The notes under the pieces were generated by a model that saw nothing but the letters and a program-made list of their open reading frames with translations, did not search any database and was not told the origin of the DNA. Below are positions 1 to 11,279 of a stretch of 64,000 nucleotides of DNA, piece by piece (position 1 is the first letter of the stretch; the number at the start of each line of letters is the position of its first letter). Source of the DNA: Cacajao melanocephalus (Eukaryota; Chordata; Mammalia; Primates; Pitheciidae); NCBI GenBank assembly GCA_963573385.1, contig CAUYLG010017837.1, positions 1 to 64,000 on the forward strand, in the 5' to 3' direction. The position numbers and the translations under genes were made by a program.

Positions 1-39
1 AATGAGCATAATAATAGAATTTAACTTATGAAATTGTTG

Positions 40-182
40 TGAAAGAAGGAAGGGAGAGAAGAAAAAAGAGGAAGGGAGGGAGGGAGGGAGGGAAAGAAAG
101 GAGAGCGAAGGAAGGAAGGAAGGAAGGAAGGAAGGAAGGAAGGAAAGAAGGAAAGAAGGAAGGAAGGAAGGAAAAGAAAAAG
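40..182 (+). repeat. Polypurine microsatellite (GGGA)n/(GGAA)n
   Basis: The plus strand is almost pure purine for about 140 bases. It holds five GGG runs separated by single A at 74-92. This is followed by nine uninterrupted GGAA units at 110-145 and four more at 158-173, with AGAA interruptions between them. The tract runs directly into the 5' end of an Alu. Open frames crossing it (poly Lys/Arg/Glu/Gly on plus, poly Phe/Pro/Ser on minus) are artefacts of the repeat. Length is probably variable between individuals, which is an inference from the repeat type. Confidence 0.97.
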
Positions 183-183
183 A

Positions 184-510
<327 letters not shown>

Positions 511-596
511 TCAGATTCCTTACCAAGCAACTTCCCAGAGCCTTGAATATGTAATATTCATTGTGAGTCTATTAAAACTTTGACCATGGATGAAGG

Positions 597-929
597 TGGG
601 AGCACTAGAGATTCAGGGAAGACTTTCTAGAGAAAGTGATGCCTACCTTGCATCTGTAATTAAGGGAAAAAATGTAAGAGCCAGAAAGAGTATGAAGCTG
701 AGAGCCGGACAGGGACCTGGGGCTGAGAGGCCATTTCAAGCAAAGGGCAGGGGCAAAAGCAGAGAGGTGTGAAACTGTAATGGTGTATGAGGGGAGACTA
801 CATACGTGAGCTTGTGAGGGCAGGGGCCAAGAGACTGGAGAAGTTGGCAAGGGCTAGATTTTAAAGAGCCTTGTTTGCCATGTAATGAATTTGAAATTTT
901 CATCCTCTTGGCAATGGGGGGATGCATCA
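597..929 (-). mobile_element. L2 LINE fragment, antisense (first part)
   Basis: Read on the minus strand this matches the 3' half of L2. The L2 phrase GGCCTACAAGGCCCTGCATG appears here, degraded and reversed, as GAGCCTTGTTTGCCATG near 866-882, followed by the reverse of the CCATTGC region near 911-920. Homology stops abruptly near 929 and resumes at about 1348, so this is one L2 copy broken by an insertion. No coding capacity survives. Confidence 0.75.
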
Positions 930-1347
930 GTTGGGACCTTGGGAGGAAACAGATGGCACCTACAAAAATGTAATTGAGGAAATTGTAATGAAGGGACTGC
1001 TTACAAAGGAATGGGTAGGGCTAAAGGGAAACTACCAAAACCCAGGAAAGCATCCTAGGACTAGCAACAGAGGGGAGATAATACTTCCCTGGGCTTTAAA
1101 GGACAAAGGGATGAAAAATTTAACAGAATCTGGAGACAGCTCCAGACAAAGCTATAGATGAATAAAGTAGCACAACAGGGGCTGTGGCCTTCAGGAGAAA
1201 AAGGGCAGTTTCCATTTGTGGCCTGGCAAGGACAGGATGGGAGAAATAAAGAGTTTACCTCTCTCCTAGCATCCGGTGACAGAGGAGAAAGGTAGAAAGC
1301 AGGTAGGCTGGGGCAAACATAGAAAGTCCAGCACAGCCAGCAGGAAA
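930..1347. repeat. Unassigned about 420 bp insertion inside L2
   Basis: This block interrupts the antisense L2. It starts near GCATCAGTTGGGACCTTGGG and ends before GGAAATAACATGGTCTGATT. It resembles a medium-copy old mammalian repeat, but I cannot name the family. No clear terminal inverted repeats or target duplication are visible. A 131-codon minus-strand frame (1061-1456) crosses the junction with L2 and shows no recognisable domain, so I do not call it a gene. Confidence 0.45.
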
Positions 1348-1925
1348 TAACATGGTCTGATTTGAATTTATATGAGCTACCTTTGCAGCTCTGTGGAAAT
1401 TGATCAGAGGAGATATGAAACTCTGGAAAGGAAGACCTAAACTGATAGCCACACAAGAGACGAAGAAAGCCTAAGCCAGAGATGTTCTACTAGAGAAAGA
1501 GTGGAAATAACAGATTTATAAGAACATTTGGATGTCAAAACTGGTGGAACTTGGTGACTGGCTATGGCTAGTGGATAAGAGAGGTGATTTAAGGATTATT
1601 CTCTGATTTCATAGATTATTTTTCTAGTTTGAATGATAAAGTGATAAGCAATATGAACAAGTAACACGGTGAACACAGGAATAGAAGCGAGTTTGTGAAA
1701 TAAATGAGGAATTCCATTTTGAACCCATGGAACTTGAGAGGCCTGATGAATGTTTACTTGGTGATTTGTCACAGGAATTTGGATATCAGACTCTGACTCC
1801 AAGTGAGAACAACCAAGGCGAGAGATACAGATTTGCAAGCCATCAGGCTATAACGCAGCCAAAACTATCAAAGTGGGTGACGTTCCCAGGAGATGCAAGT
1901 ACAGTGATAAGGGGAGCCAGCCAAG
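1348..1925 (-). mobile_element. L2 LINE fragment, antisense (second part)
   Basis: L2 homology resumes with ACATGGTCTGATTTGAATTT, the reverse of the L2 stretch AAATCAGATCATGTCACTCC. It continues through the region corresponding to GACTCCCAAATCTATATCTC on the L2 sense strand, seen here at about 1785-1850. With the piece at 597-929 it makes a comparatively long L2 copy of about 0.9 kb. It is highly diverged and carries no intact frame. Confidence 0.65.
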
Positions 1926-2280
1926 AACACCAATATTTAATACCTGAATTCCACTGCATTCCTCTCGGGGACCTGGGAACACACAGAGTTCTTGGCTCTT
2001 CATTGCTGATCACCTAAATTTCCAGCAAGAGATTATCCTTGTGTTGGCCTGTTCCAGGAAGAGAAAGAGAGTTAATTTGCTGGGCCTCTGGCTCCTAGTA
2101 GAGACAGAAAATATCTTTATTTTAGACTTATTGCACTTTAAAACTTAAATTGATGATTTTTTACAGGCCCATGTCACCTAAATGAGACAAATATTAATGA
2201 AAACATGTCTTCTTAGGTTGTAAAGTTTATTGGCTCCTTGTAATTAAGTTTTTAAAGAATGCCTCTTAAAAGCTCTGATC
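1926..2280. other. No gene; unremarkable AT-rich DNA
   Basis: This stretch has no recognised repeat, no exon-like frame and no strong motif cluster. It lies between the antisense L2 and an Alu fragment. Confidence 0.5.
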
Positions 2281-2391
2281 AGCTTGAGCCCAGGGGTTAG
2301 AGGCTGCTGTGAGCTATGATCATGCCACTGCACTCCAGTGTGAGTGACAGAGACAGAGATTTTTGTCTCAGAAATAAAAGGAAAATAAAAT
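2281..2391 (+). mobile_element. Truncated Alu right arm (AluJ-like)
   Basis: AGCTTGAGCCCAGGGGTTAG through GCCACTGCACTCCAG is the right monomer of an Alu, followed by a degraded A-rich tail ending near 2391. The left arm is missing. The bases GAGCTATGATCATGCCACTG are those of older AluJ copies. Confidence 0.85.
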
Positions 2392-2651
2392 GGAAAGTTC
2401 TGATCACATGGTGTAGCAGTGGAGGCGCTGGAGAGAGGCTGTCAGGCTTCAGCTCCTGTTCTCCTCACTCTCCCCCTACCCCCATGCTTGCCTTGGCTTT
2501 TCCCTACCTCCTGCCTGGACAGTTTACTGTTGGAACACGTGAGAGCAATTATGATAACAGCAGCTATAGGCTGAGTAACCCATGCATGCATGGCTGACTC
2601 AGAACCTCGCTTCAGATGATGGAAAACAAAACAATGTCTCATGAGTATAAT

Positions 2652-2880
2652 CATGGATAGGTAAATAGGTAGATAGATAAATAGATATAAATATTTATGT
2701 ACATACGTATCTCATGGTTGTTTACATATATATGAGATCATATGTATTTACATACATGTGTGCACATAGATATTAGCATCACAGATGTGCATGCATTCAT
2801 GTGTATATGAGTATGAATATATGTGCATATGTATGCCAGTGTGTTGTGTGTGGAAAGGTGTGGGTTCATAGATGTATGTG
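2652..2880. repeat. Low-complexity GATA/TATG tract
   Basis: Degenerate GATA/TAAA repeats at about 2655-2700 pass into a long imperfect alternating purine-pyrimidine stretch of ATATGTACATACG and TGTGCATATG type up to about 2880. Several overlapping frames of 60-90 codons here are composition artefacts (His/Tyr/Cys-rich on minus). Confidence 0.8.
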
Positions 2881-2999
2881 AATATGTATTGATGCCTTTG
2901 GGAATGAACGAAGAAGAAAAATATGCCTGTCTTCCTGGGATAACGAGAAGACAGGAAAGGGTTAAAGCAATCACTTTGCAAACCATTTTCCAAAAAAGC

Positions 3000-3780
3000 T
3001 GCACCCTAAATTAATTTTGGCTGGTAATCTATATCGGGTTAAATAACTCCTCATTATTCTGTAACACAGCTGAGGCATCTCCAAATGTTTATCTTGTTTT
3101 GTAACCGGTACCTTCTGGTATATTCTAGTGCCAGCACTCCCGGCTCCTGCTATATTTCATTCTCACTATTTTTGGACCGAAGCTGCTGGTTCCAGGTGAT
3201 TTAATAAATTGCTTTTTTTTTTTTTTGGTGTTCCTTTTAACTTACCCATCTGCTCAACACATGCGTAACTTGCAATCTGTCGGCAGTTTGCAGAAAGACA
3301 AACTGTCAGAGCTGCATGCATTTGACAACTTTGTTCCCAATTAGATTAGTGGTAATTTTAACAGATTTCAGGGCAATGGAGAAAGGGATGGCATGTTATT
3401 AAAGCATCAATTCTGACAGACCCGAGCACATATGATTTCAATGTAAATTATTTTAAATGCTTTAATTAAACTAGAGAAAGATTTACCCTTTTAAGCAGTA
3501 AGTGTTAGCAAGACAAATTTAAAAGGAAAGAGAGTAACCGAGTTTTCTAAATGGTTTATGTTGTGCAAGGCAGTCCAGCAGTCAAGATGACTGTAATCTA
3601 TGGCAGTAATGTGGAGGCCGAGTTAATTATTCATTGCTTCCTCTCTGTAGCAGATGTGATTCAATACACGAGGTACAGTATTCAGGGCCTGGAACACTGT
3701 CTGTGAAAATCTCAGCTCAGGCTTCTTTTGGAGCCATCAGGAAATTGCCAGAATCTGTTTAACACGTTAAATATATTCAT
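3000..3780. promoter_or_regulatory. Candidate distal enhancer-like block (homeodomain/TALE motifs)
   Basis: This is about 780 bases without recognisable repeats, with a dense set of developmental factor motifs. ATTA cores occur at 3340-3343 and 3345-3348, TTAATTAA at 3462-3469 and TTAATTA at 3623-3629. MEIS/TGIF-type CTGTCA lies at 3303-3308 and TGACAG at 3414-3419. Several CpGs are retained, for example in TCGGCAG and ACCGAG. The combination is what conserved noncoding elements near developmental genes often look like. Enhancer function is an inference; no promoter or exon is seen. Confidence 0.3.
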
Positions 3781-3782
3781 AA

Positions 3783-3806
3783 GAAAAAAAAATCTTTTTT
3801 TTTTTT
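3783..3806. repeat. A-tract/T-tract inverted pair
   Basis: A run of nine A is followed by TC and then twelve T, which could fold back on itself. It is a short length-unstable homopolymer pair with no assigned role. Confidence 0.8.
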
Positions 3807-4944
3807 GGCTCTTTGTTATTCCTATGTTTCAATGCAGCTGCTTCTCTCCTCCACTAAATTCAGCATCCCCGGCATCCATATTCCCACCCCATCTCCGATC
3901 TAATACCCCTGAAGCACATGCACAGATGTACACAAGTGAGTAGATGAGGCAGACTAGGGGATTCTGTACCTTTGGTCACTTTACAGATGCATAACTCACC
4001 GGAAAATGCCCCATCTATAATTTAAACGTATTGCAGTCGTCACAATGCATGAGTGCAGAGCGTCATTGACAGAATGAACGGTGTTCAGGGAGGAAGGTCT
4101 CTAGAACCAAGGGCACATATAGGTGGAAAGATTTCTCTGACAAATTTGACAATGTGCTTAACTTATTCAGCCATAAATCTAACCATTGGTTTAATGCTTT
4201 CCATTTGTTCTCAGACAACAGAGGGCATTTTATTATTGAAATCACCAATACATTAATTAAGGTTTAATATTTCCTGAACATAATTGCATAAAATCCTTTC
4301 AGTTGTACATTTGCTAGACACTTGGGAAGGGTTCACCATTTTATATATGGGTCTATTGAGTTGAGAGCTGTCTGCTCTTTAAAAAATTATAGAATGGCTT
4401 GGCAAGGAAGGTTATTACTGTCCTACATGTAGGTTTTCTTAATTTTTTTCAAATTGTTTTTAAGTAGGTTATTGTATTGCGTCTTTAAGGGCATCTTTTA
4501 GATAGATTGTTGGATTAGTTTGAATTCAATTGAATTGATTTACACCTAGGCTGAGTTAGTTAGGATTAAATGTTTGAGGCAAACTGATTTTTATCTTCTC
4601 TGTTAACATTACATGTGAGAAGTGCATGCATTCACACTTTGCAGGAGAAAAAATTAGTAACAGCTTTTTTGAAGAATCAACACACAATAAATTTGGAGGA
4701 TTATATGACCTGTGTATGATGAGTCCATCAGAAATGGCATCTCAGGAATGATGTAAAATTTAGTATGCTGAGTCAAGTTCGACAAACTGCAAACTTCCCT
4801 CCTTTCATTCCAAAGGACATACTGCTAAGCCCTTTCTCTGAATTTCAGACTCTCTAACACACAGAAGAGTTTTTTCTTCTTTATGGTTGCGTTTACATTT
4901 TTCTTTTTGTATCAGAAGAAGAATATATCCATCAGCCTCTGACA
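3807..4944. other. Single-copy AT-rich DNA, no gene seen
   Basis: I recognise no repeat family here. Short frames of 60-71 codons (for example 3728-3943 plus and 4063-4248 minus) have no recognisable domain and no splice context, so they are not called as genes. Confidence 0.5.
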
Positions 4945-5105
4945 GAAATTTGTTGCTACCACCTCCTAGGTGAATGACCTTTGACAAGCTCTTTAATCTT
5001 AGCCCCAGGTTTTTCATCTGTGGGTGTAATGATGAATAGCTACATTGCAGAAGTTTTTGAGAATTAAGTAAAATAATGCATTTCAGGTGTCAGGTATTTA
5101 GTTCA
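4945..5105 (+). mobile_element. MIR SINE fragment
   Basis: The MIR core and 3' part can be followed: GTGAATGACCTTTGACAAGC corresponds to the MIR GTGACCTTGGGCAAG region. It is followed by a CTCATCTGTAAAATGGG-like stretch (TTCATCTGTGGGTGTAATGA) and GAATTAAGTAAAATAATGCA. The copy is strongly diverged. Confidence 0.65.
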
Positions 5106-6309
5106 TGTACCATAAATACGAATGTCCTCTCTCCCACCACTCACATTTTACTGATGCTTTTACATAATTTTGAGTTTTTGTGCTTACATTTTCAGATGGA
5201 TCAGAAAACACAAATAGGAATGACAAACTTTAGAGGAAAAGGGAACTCATTCTTCACCTCTTCAAAGTGAGAATCACTACCTTGTAGGTATATTCCTTCA
5301 GGACTACAATTAAACCAGTAAGTTGAAGCCAACTTGCAGCAGAAAGACAATATGAGCTTGTATATATTGCAATCAACCCAATTTTCCCCTGGTGTACTAA
5401 ACAAATTGGGGTATAAGAATGCCACATTTTAAATTTCTGTATGATCATTTAATCTACTTTCATCCTTTATCCTGCCTCAATTACAGTCATTGCTGGAGCT
5501 CTCTTCTTACCCAATTTGGTAACCAGGCCTTGAGAGCCTGATACCTGGTATACTCAGGATAGGCATCCTGTCTTTAGTCCACACTATTCACCCTGAACAC
5601 TAATTGCCTGAGACAGCATAGTCCTTTGCAGTCTATGATCTCTGTTGTTCCCTTCTCAAAGTTGGTCCTAGGGATTCTTGGCTGGCGGTAGGTATCAAGG
5701 TGTCTAGTGCCTATTTCCCTTTGGAGATCTGCCACCTTTCCAGGGTGTCATGAGAGAGTGAGGCAGAATCCTGGTTCGTTGCTACCTGGAGAACCCAAAA
5801 CTAAATTTGTCCTCATCCAACAGCTTTGGCCTTTGGAACTCCAAAACTTTTAATCTCCTCAGTTTGCACCAACCCATGTTTTTAAACTCAGGATCCCAGG
5901 CTTTAGTTAAAATAGTAATAGTAATAACAATAATGTGTCTTAACGCTGAAGGCTGGTAAAGTGCTAGATCTTCAGGAATCAAAACCCTGCTAGATCAGGC
6001 TGGGAGGAATGGCGGTGGCTCATTGCTGAGTCTTTCTGATGCTTCTACAGAAGGTAGAAGATAGCAAAACATGAAGTTTAATAGCTTTCCAGCTTCATGT
6101 GTATGGTGGCAAGATTTGGGAGAAGCTCTTCATATATATTACAAAGATGGTCCTTTAAGTGTCACAAAATGAAATATGACATGAAGCCTTTATAAATGTT
6201 CCTAAAGTCAAGAATAGGAATGTTAGATATTAAAATTCCTCAGTAGCATCTTACATTCAATTGAATATAGTATTTACACATGTATGAATGTCAATTCTAT
6301 TTCCTAATA
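5106..6309. other. Single-copy DNA, no gene seen
   Basis: No repeat family or exon-like frame is recognised. Frames such as 5201-5425 minus and 5782-5982 minus are short and unsupported. Confidence 0.5.
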
Positions 6310-6368
6310 TTGATAGGGCATTTTCTATGTGCCAGGCACCAAACTAATAAAGTAAACAAGCATATACA
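6310..6368 (-). mobile_element. Small L2/MIR 3' remnant
   Basis: TATGTGCCAGGCACCAAACT matches the reverse of the AGTGCCTGGCACATA motif near the L2 and MIR 3' ends. The fragment is too short to choose between the two families. Confidence 0.45.
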
Positions 6369-6370
<2 letters not shown>

Positions 6371-6407
<37 letters not shown>

Positions 6408-6446
6408 ACTGAGAGACAGAGAGAGAGAAAGAGAGAGATGGAGAGA
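6371..6446 (+). repeat. Compound (AC)n/(GA)n microsatellite
   Basis: About 16 AC units at 372-404 of this kilobase (6372-6404) pass directly into an imperfect GAGA tract ending near 6446. It is a typical length-polymorphic dinucleotide compound repeat. Confidence 0.97.
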
Positions 6447-6869
6447 ATCGTAAAGAAATAAGCAAAAAAAAGAATAACTTAAATATGACAGCAGTACATG
6501 TAGGGTATTCTATGGAACACAGATTTTGATATAATTAATTATTGCAGATAAAGAAAGCCTTTTGATAAAGTAGATTGAGAATATGTATCTTAATGGGTGA
6601 CCAGAATTTTCTGAGGAATCAAGGTGTAATTAGGGGAGTAGAGGTTTGAGATAAGATAGGGTATATGTTTAAAAACGAGAAAATGCTTGAGAAAAGACAA
6701 AAAACTGCATCCATATTTAAAGGACTATACGTGATTTGGAGTATGATAAAGTGGAGTGAAGCAATACTTGGTAAAAATCAGCCAGTGAAGGACTTGCTTA
6801 TGATAAGAACATTAAAGGGGTCTGCAGAATTTATAATACAGTGGACTAGTTAGGAGGCTTTCAGATCAT
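6447..6869. other. Single-copy AT-rich DNA, no gene seen
   Basis: No recognised repeat. A 62-codon frame at 6665-6853 starts with ATG but has no recognisable domain or gene context. Confidence 0.45.
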
Positions 6870-7230
6870 GTGTAATGAAACAATCAAAAATGGCTTAAAC
6901 AATATGAATTTGTTATCTTAGATAACAAGAAGTCAGAGGGGAGGCATCTGGGGTTGGGTAGTTCAGCAGAATTCAGAAGGTTCCGGGTCAGGTTCTCTGG
7001 GACTCTCTTAGATTTTACTAAAGAATACCAGGAGTCTGCTCAGATCCAAGCATCGCATGCCAACACGGTGCTATGAAAAGATGGTAAGCTTTCCCATAGT
7101 ACATCTCTTTATACTGTGGAAGAGAACATGTGCAGGAGCTTCCCAACAGATTTTTCCTTGCATATTGTTGACAACATTGGATCACATGCCCTCTGGGGAA
7201 AAAAAAAAAAAAAAAAACTCAAAAATATTG
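6870..7230 (+). repeat. Old interspersed repeat of unassigned family with internal A20
   Basis: The phrase ATGGCTTAAACAATATGAAT and the following AACAAGAAGTCAGAGGGGAGG resemble an old medium-copy mammalian repeat that I cannot name. A run of 20 A lies at 7199-7218. A 109-codon frame (7057-7386) runs through the A-run as poly-Lys and is not a gene. Confidence 0.4.
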
Positions 7231-7444
7231 TTTTTAGCTATTGGCCTGGGGAGGAACCACATTTCTGGGGTATACTGCTATGCAATTCTTGAAAAATACT
7301 GGGGTTTGGATAATGAGAAAGAAGATAGGAATTGGTTAAGGGGTATCTATCATATTTCAACACAGTTGAAATTCAAAAAATGCTAACAAAATAAGATTTT
7401 ACTCTTTGTCATTGGACTTTGGTTTAATTAAGAATTTGAAAGCT

Positions 7445-7660
7445 CATTCAGTCAGTCAGTCATTCTCTCCATAGAGGTTATTTAAGCATTAAACAAGTGC
7501 CAGGTATTTTGGTAGGAATACTGAAAGAATCAAAAAAAGGTAAAAAGCACCGAAGAACCAGGGACTTAGGTTTACAATGAAACAGAGAAGGTAAGGCATG
7601 TATGAATCTACAATCCAGCAACAAGAGTGGCAAATGTCATAAGGAAGATGAATATGTGTG
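7445..7660 (-). mobile_element. L2 LINE 3' end, antisense
   Basis: The order of words is the reverse of the L2 3' end. CAAGTGCCAGGTATTTTGGT corresponds to TGTGCCAGGCACTGTTCT, followed by remnants of the GGGGATACA and CCCTGCCCTCATGGAGC regions. It is highly degraded. Confidence 0.5.
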
Positions 7661-9100
7661 ATGGAGTCGGTTCATGAAGACTGATAATGTCTAACTCTCC
7701 ACGCCTTTGCCTTAACTGCTGTCCTTTGCTAGTCTAAAATTGTTTATGGTTGAAGAATTTATACCATAGAAATTGGCAAAAGCTAAAAATCAGAGCTTTA
7801 AAATGTTTGATTTTTTTCAGAGAGCCAGTTGCTAAATATTTACCAGCATGCTACTAGAGGTATAAATATTGTGTTAAGAGCATGTTTTTCAGGAGGGAAA
7901 TATCAATTATATTAAACATATTATCTCATCAACTAAAGCAAATGACGAAACAGACAAATGAACCAAGTTGAATTTCAGCTGAACTATTAATTTGAGACTC
8001 TTATAAAATGTTCTTTAGGCTTTTCATTTCTGCTCTTATGGCTCTGTACCTTTGTATGCTTGTTAGGCTGTGCTAACATGAAGGCTAGAAGTCGTAAAAG
8101 TCTCCAGGAAAATATTCACAAGAAAGTTTATTCTCTCCAGGTTTCCGACCCAATTTGGCAAAACAGGTATCCCAGATTTCAGAAAACATTGCTGAATAGA
8201 TGTCTTCCAGCCCTTCAGCTGCCTCTATATTTGCTCTGTCTTCTACATGCAATCTCAAATTGTGAATCTATTCCATATGGCAAGATCTCTCCTAACGCTT
8301 TTCACAAACAGTCCAAATATTATCTGCACTCCAAAAAGTCATGGCCTCTTAGGGCTTGCAAGGCCTTAAAGGTCATCTCATCCACCTCAGTCTTCAGATA
8401 AGCACACTCTCAATCCACCATCCTGGAGAAAACAGAGATCATCTTATTTTGAAGACATATAGTAAAGAACGTAACTTGCCTTTATTAATGGATGCTTATG
8501 ATTAAAAAGCCTACATAGATGTGAAATTCTTCCTTTGATCAATTTAAGTCTCACGTTTTAGAATTCAATCTCTTCTTTGCTGCCCTGTGGGGATTAGAAA
8601 GCAGATGGTAATCATCCGGTAGTGTAAGAGACATTTAGACAGATGGATCTCCTTTTTCTGAAACGTTTTGGACAAATTGCATTTTATAAGTTTAATTGAT
8701 TTCTATTTGGAATCTTCTCTGCATAAAAGAGAATCAGTTTGAGGGGTGACGAATCCTCTTGTAGAGTGATTGATTATCCCCTCATTTAGGTTTTATAAAC
8801 ATCAGTGTTCTTATATTGGGTATTCTGAAAGCAAAGACCTGTCTCTATGCTTGAAAACTCATTGTAAATCATCTTTACAGGATGAATAATTCTTGTTTCT
8901 TTAAGCCTTCTTCACAGATATCATTTTCTTACTACTTTGTTATCTGTTTTGCTAGGTGCGAATCCACATGTATAATAAATTTATGAACAATTTTGACTGA
9001 CTTGGTATATTATTAATGAAAGAAAAAAATGGAAAATGATTTTATTAAGGACATGACTATATCCTGACTGAGCTGGTTGGTCAACTCCATTACAACAGCT
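7661..9100. other. Single-copy DNA, no gene seen
   Basis: No repeat family is recognised with confidence. A 113-codon plus frame ending at 8401 starts from TTG rather than ATG and has no recognisable domain. AAGGCCTTAAAGGTCATCTC near 8359 may be the edge of an old CR1/MIR-like element. Confidence 0.45.
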
Positions 9101-9104
9101 TATA

Positions 9105-9300
9105 AAAAATAATATTACTTAACACTCCATAGTTCTTTGTACTTTTTCTATACGCCATCTTGCCAGATTCTCACAGTAATTCAGTGGAAAGAGTAAGAAA
9201 ATATCACATGCGCTTTGTGGATGAGGAAATTAATGTGAGCACATGTAGATTAATTCACTCAAGGTCGCAGAACAAGCTAAAGGCATAGCCAAATTTAGAA
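9105..9300 (-). mobile_element. MIR SINE, antisense
   Basis: GGATGAGGAAATTAATGTGA followed by CACTCAAGGTCGCAGAACAA is the reverse complement of the MIR core (CTTGGGCAAG and CCTCATCTGTAAAATG). The copy is degraded. Confidence 0.65.
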
Positions 9301-9319
9301 AAGTCACTAGTATTTTTGG

Positions 9320-9525
9320 TGTGTCAATAATATATCACATACTGTGCTCAAGAGCTCATTCATTTTCACAACATATCTTTGAATTATTATTACCTACATT
9401 TTATAAATTGAGAATTGGAAGCTTAGAGATGTGAAATAATATTTCCATGTTTACATAGCTAATGTATGAGAGAACCAGTAGTCAAACTTAGGTCTGTTTG
9501 ACTCCAAGGTATGCAACCAGCAGGT
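9320..9525 (-). mobile_element. MIR SINE, antisense (second, adjacent)
   Basis: A second MIR in the same orientation follows closely. It is seen as ATTATTACCTACATTTTATA, then GAGATGTGAAATAATATTTC and TCAAACTTAGGTCTGTTTGA (reverse of CAAATCCCAGCTCTG-type bases). Confidence 0.65.
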
Positions 9526-10364
9526 ACAGCGTGACTTAGGAGCCAACAGTTCTGGCAGCATCTTCCTTATCACCAAATTACAGCTTAAGTGATGTGACTT
9601 TAGTGTCAGCGTTGCTATGGCGCTCTCAGGTGCCTGCATGAAGGATAATGTAGTGAGATCCTGGAACCAGCAGTTTGCCTAGTGGATTCCTGATGCTCTA
9701 GCTTCCTGATAATAGAAGAGGTAACAGTTCTCATGGAAGGCCAATTTTATAGTGATTTTGGAGAGTCATTCCTGTACGCCTGCCTTTTCAACAATGTCTT
9801 AAGAACCTACTTTTAAGTACTGAATCATTTTCTGTTCAAAACAGAGTGGTCTCTGTTATGTGCAACTAAACTCTAGATGTTAACAAATCTAATATTATTT
9901 TTACTTGTACACTTGGGCAAGGCTTCCAAAATGCTTTCATCTTCCCACATTAGTGAAACTAGAATATTATGTCATGCTCTGGTTCTCATTTGATTTGAAT
10001 ATGAAAGCAATATTTACTCTCAATTTCCATAGTTTTGAGTCAAGGTGATAAGTCCCAAGCATGAACATAGTGTAGACAATTAGAGGATTGTTTAGAAAGG
10101 CAGTACCAGGAAGAAGGATCCCTGAGGTCATATTACCTGGAATTATCAGATATGGCTAATTCTATCAGCATTGCTGGTAGAAAGGCAGAAATTATTCGTA
10201 GATAAGAGCTAATGCTATAGCCAAGAAGATAACAACTTGGAACTGATCTATAGAATAAAGTATAGAGATGAGGAAATGAGGGACAAAACCGGTCAATGGG
10301 ATAGCAGAGTTCTAAATGAGAGGATGGATGGGCGTGAATTAAGACAATTGGTTAGAAATGTCAA
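9526..10364. other. Single-copy DNA, no gene seen
   Basis: No repeat or exon-like frame is recognised in this stretch. Confidence 0.45.
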
Positions 10365-10480
10365 AAGATGTTTACTGAGCATGTATTGAACAGTATACTA
10401 AGTGCTGGGGACAAAGCAGGGAAAAACTCAAACTCCATCATTATTTATGTGGACTAATAGTCTAGCAATATATATCTTAT
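10365..10480 (-). mobile_element. L2 LINE 3' fragment, antisense
   Basis: TTTACTGAGCATGTATTGAA, then CTAAGTGCTGGGGACAAAGC and AACTCCATCATTATTTATGT, follow the order of the reversed L2 3' end (TTTATTGAGCGCC, GGCGCTGGGGATACA, CCCTCATGGAGC). Confidence 0.55.
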
Positions 10481-11279
10481 TCATAATGGCTAAATTAGCT
10501 TCCAAATCTCAGTATCGTTTTAGTCTCATGCTAACCAATTACTCTATTTCCATGCTGTGAATTTGCAATGTTGAATCACACTTCATTTATCTTCATTTAT
10601 GTTTTCAGTATTCTGAAATCCAGATGAATTCTGATTTTCTCTTTTGACATGTTGTCCAAATTATACTCCAATGTTAAGAGTCATCTCTAAACTAATAAAC
10701 AGATTCAAAATCCAGTTGATATGATGAATTGAGCAGAAGAAGGTGGGCTAACACTTTTCAACTACCTTCTAATTCCATATGAAAAGTAGAAAGGATAGAT
10801 GGACTATAAATAACAATTTCAAAATATATGAATGAGATTGGATATCTAAAACTGGGATCTAGGATTTTAATATTTTCATAAAATCATAGGCTCTCATGCA
10901 CAGTGTGAAGTTGAGACTGACTTTCTGCTATATGCTAGTAATGAATTGTCCCATGTGAGTGTTTATATCTAGAAAAATTCTACTTACCTGGAAACTTATC
11001 ACCTACTTTGACCTGTGAGTGGAGAAAGTAACAACTATTAAGTTTCAGAACCCGAAACCAATGCAATGTGTGGATTAAAAAGTACAAATTTGTACTATTT
11101 ATACTAGATAAAATCCCTTCTGAGAACTCACTGGAGAAACACATAAAACCTAGAAAATTCATTACACTGGGTATAATCAAGTAAAAATCCATCCATAATT
11201 ATACATCCATAACCCAAAGCACAATTGAGAAAACTAAGCAAGAAATTTCTCATTAAAAAATAGTGTATGGTTTATAAAA
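10481..11279. other. AT-rich DNA, no gene seen
   Basis: No family can be named. Composition (A-rich plus strand after 11.2 kb) suggests that old L1 sequence may begin here, but I cannot place its edge. The 70-codon minus frame 10980-11192 has no recognisable domain. Confidence 0.4.
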
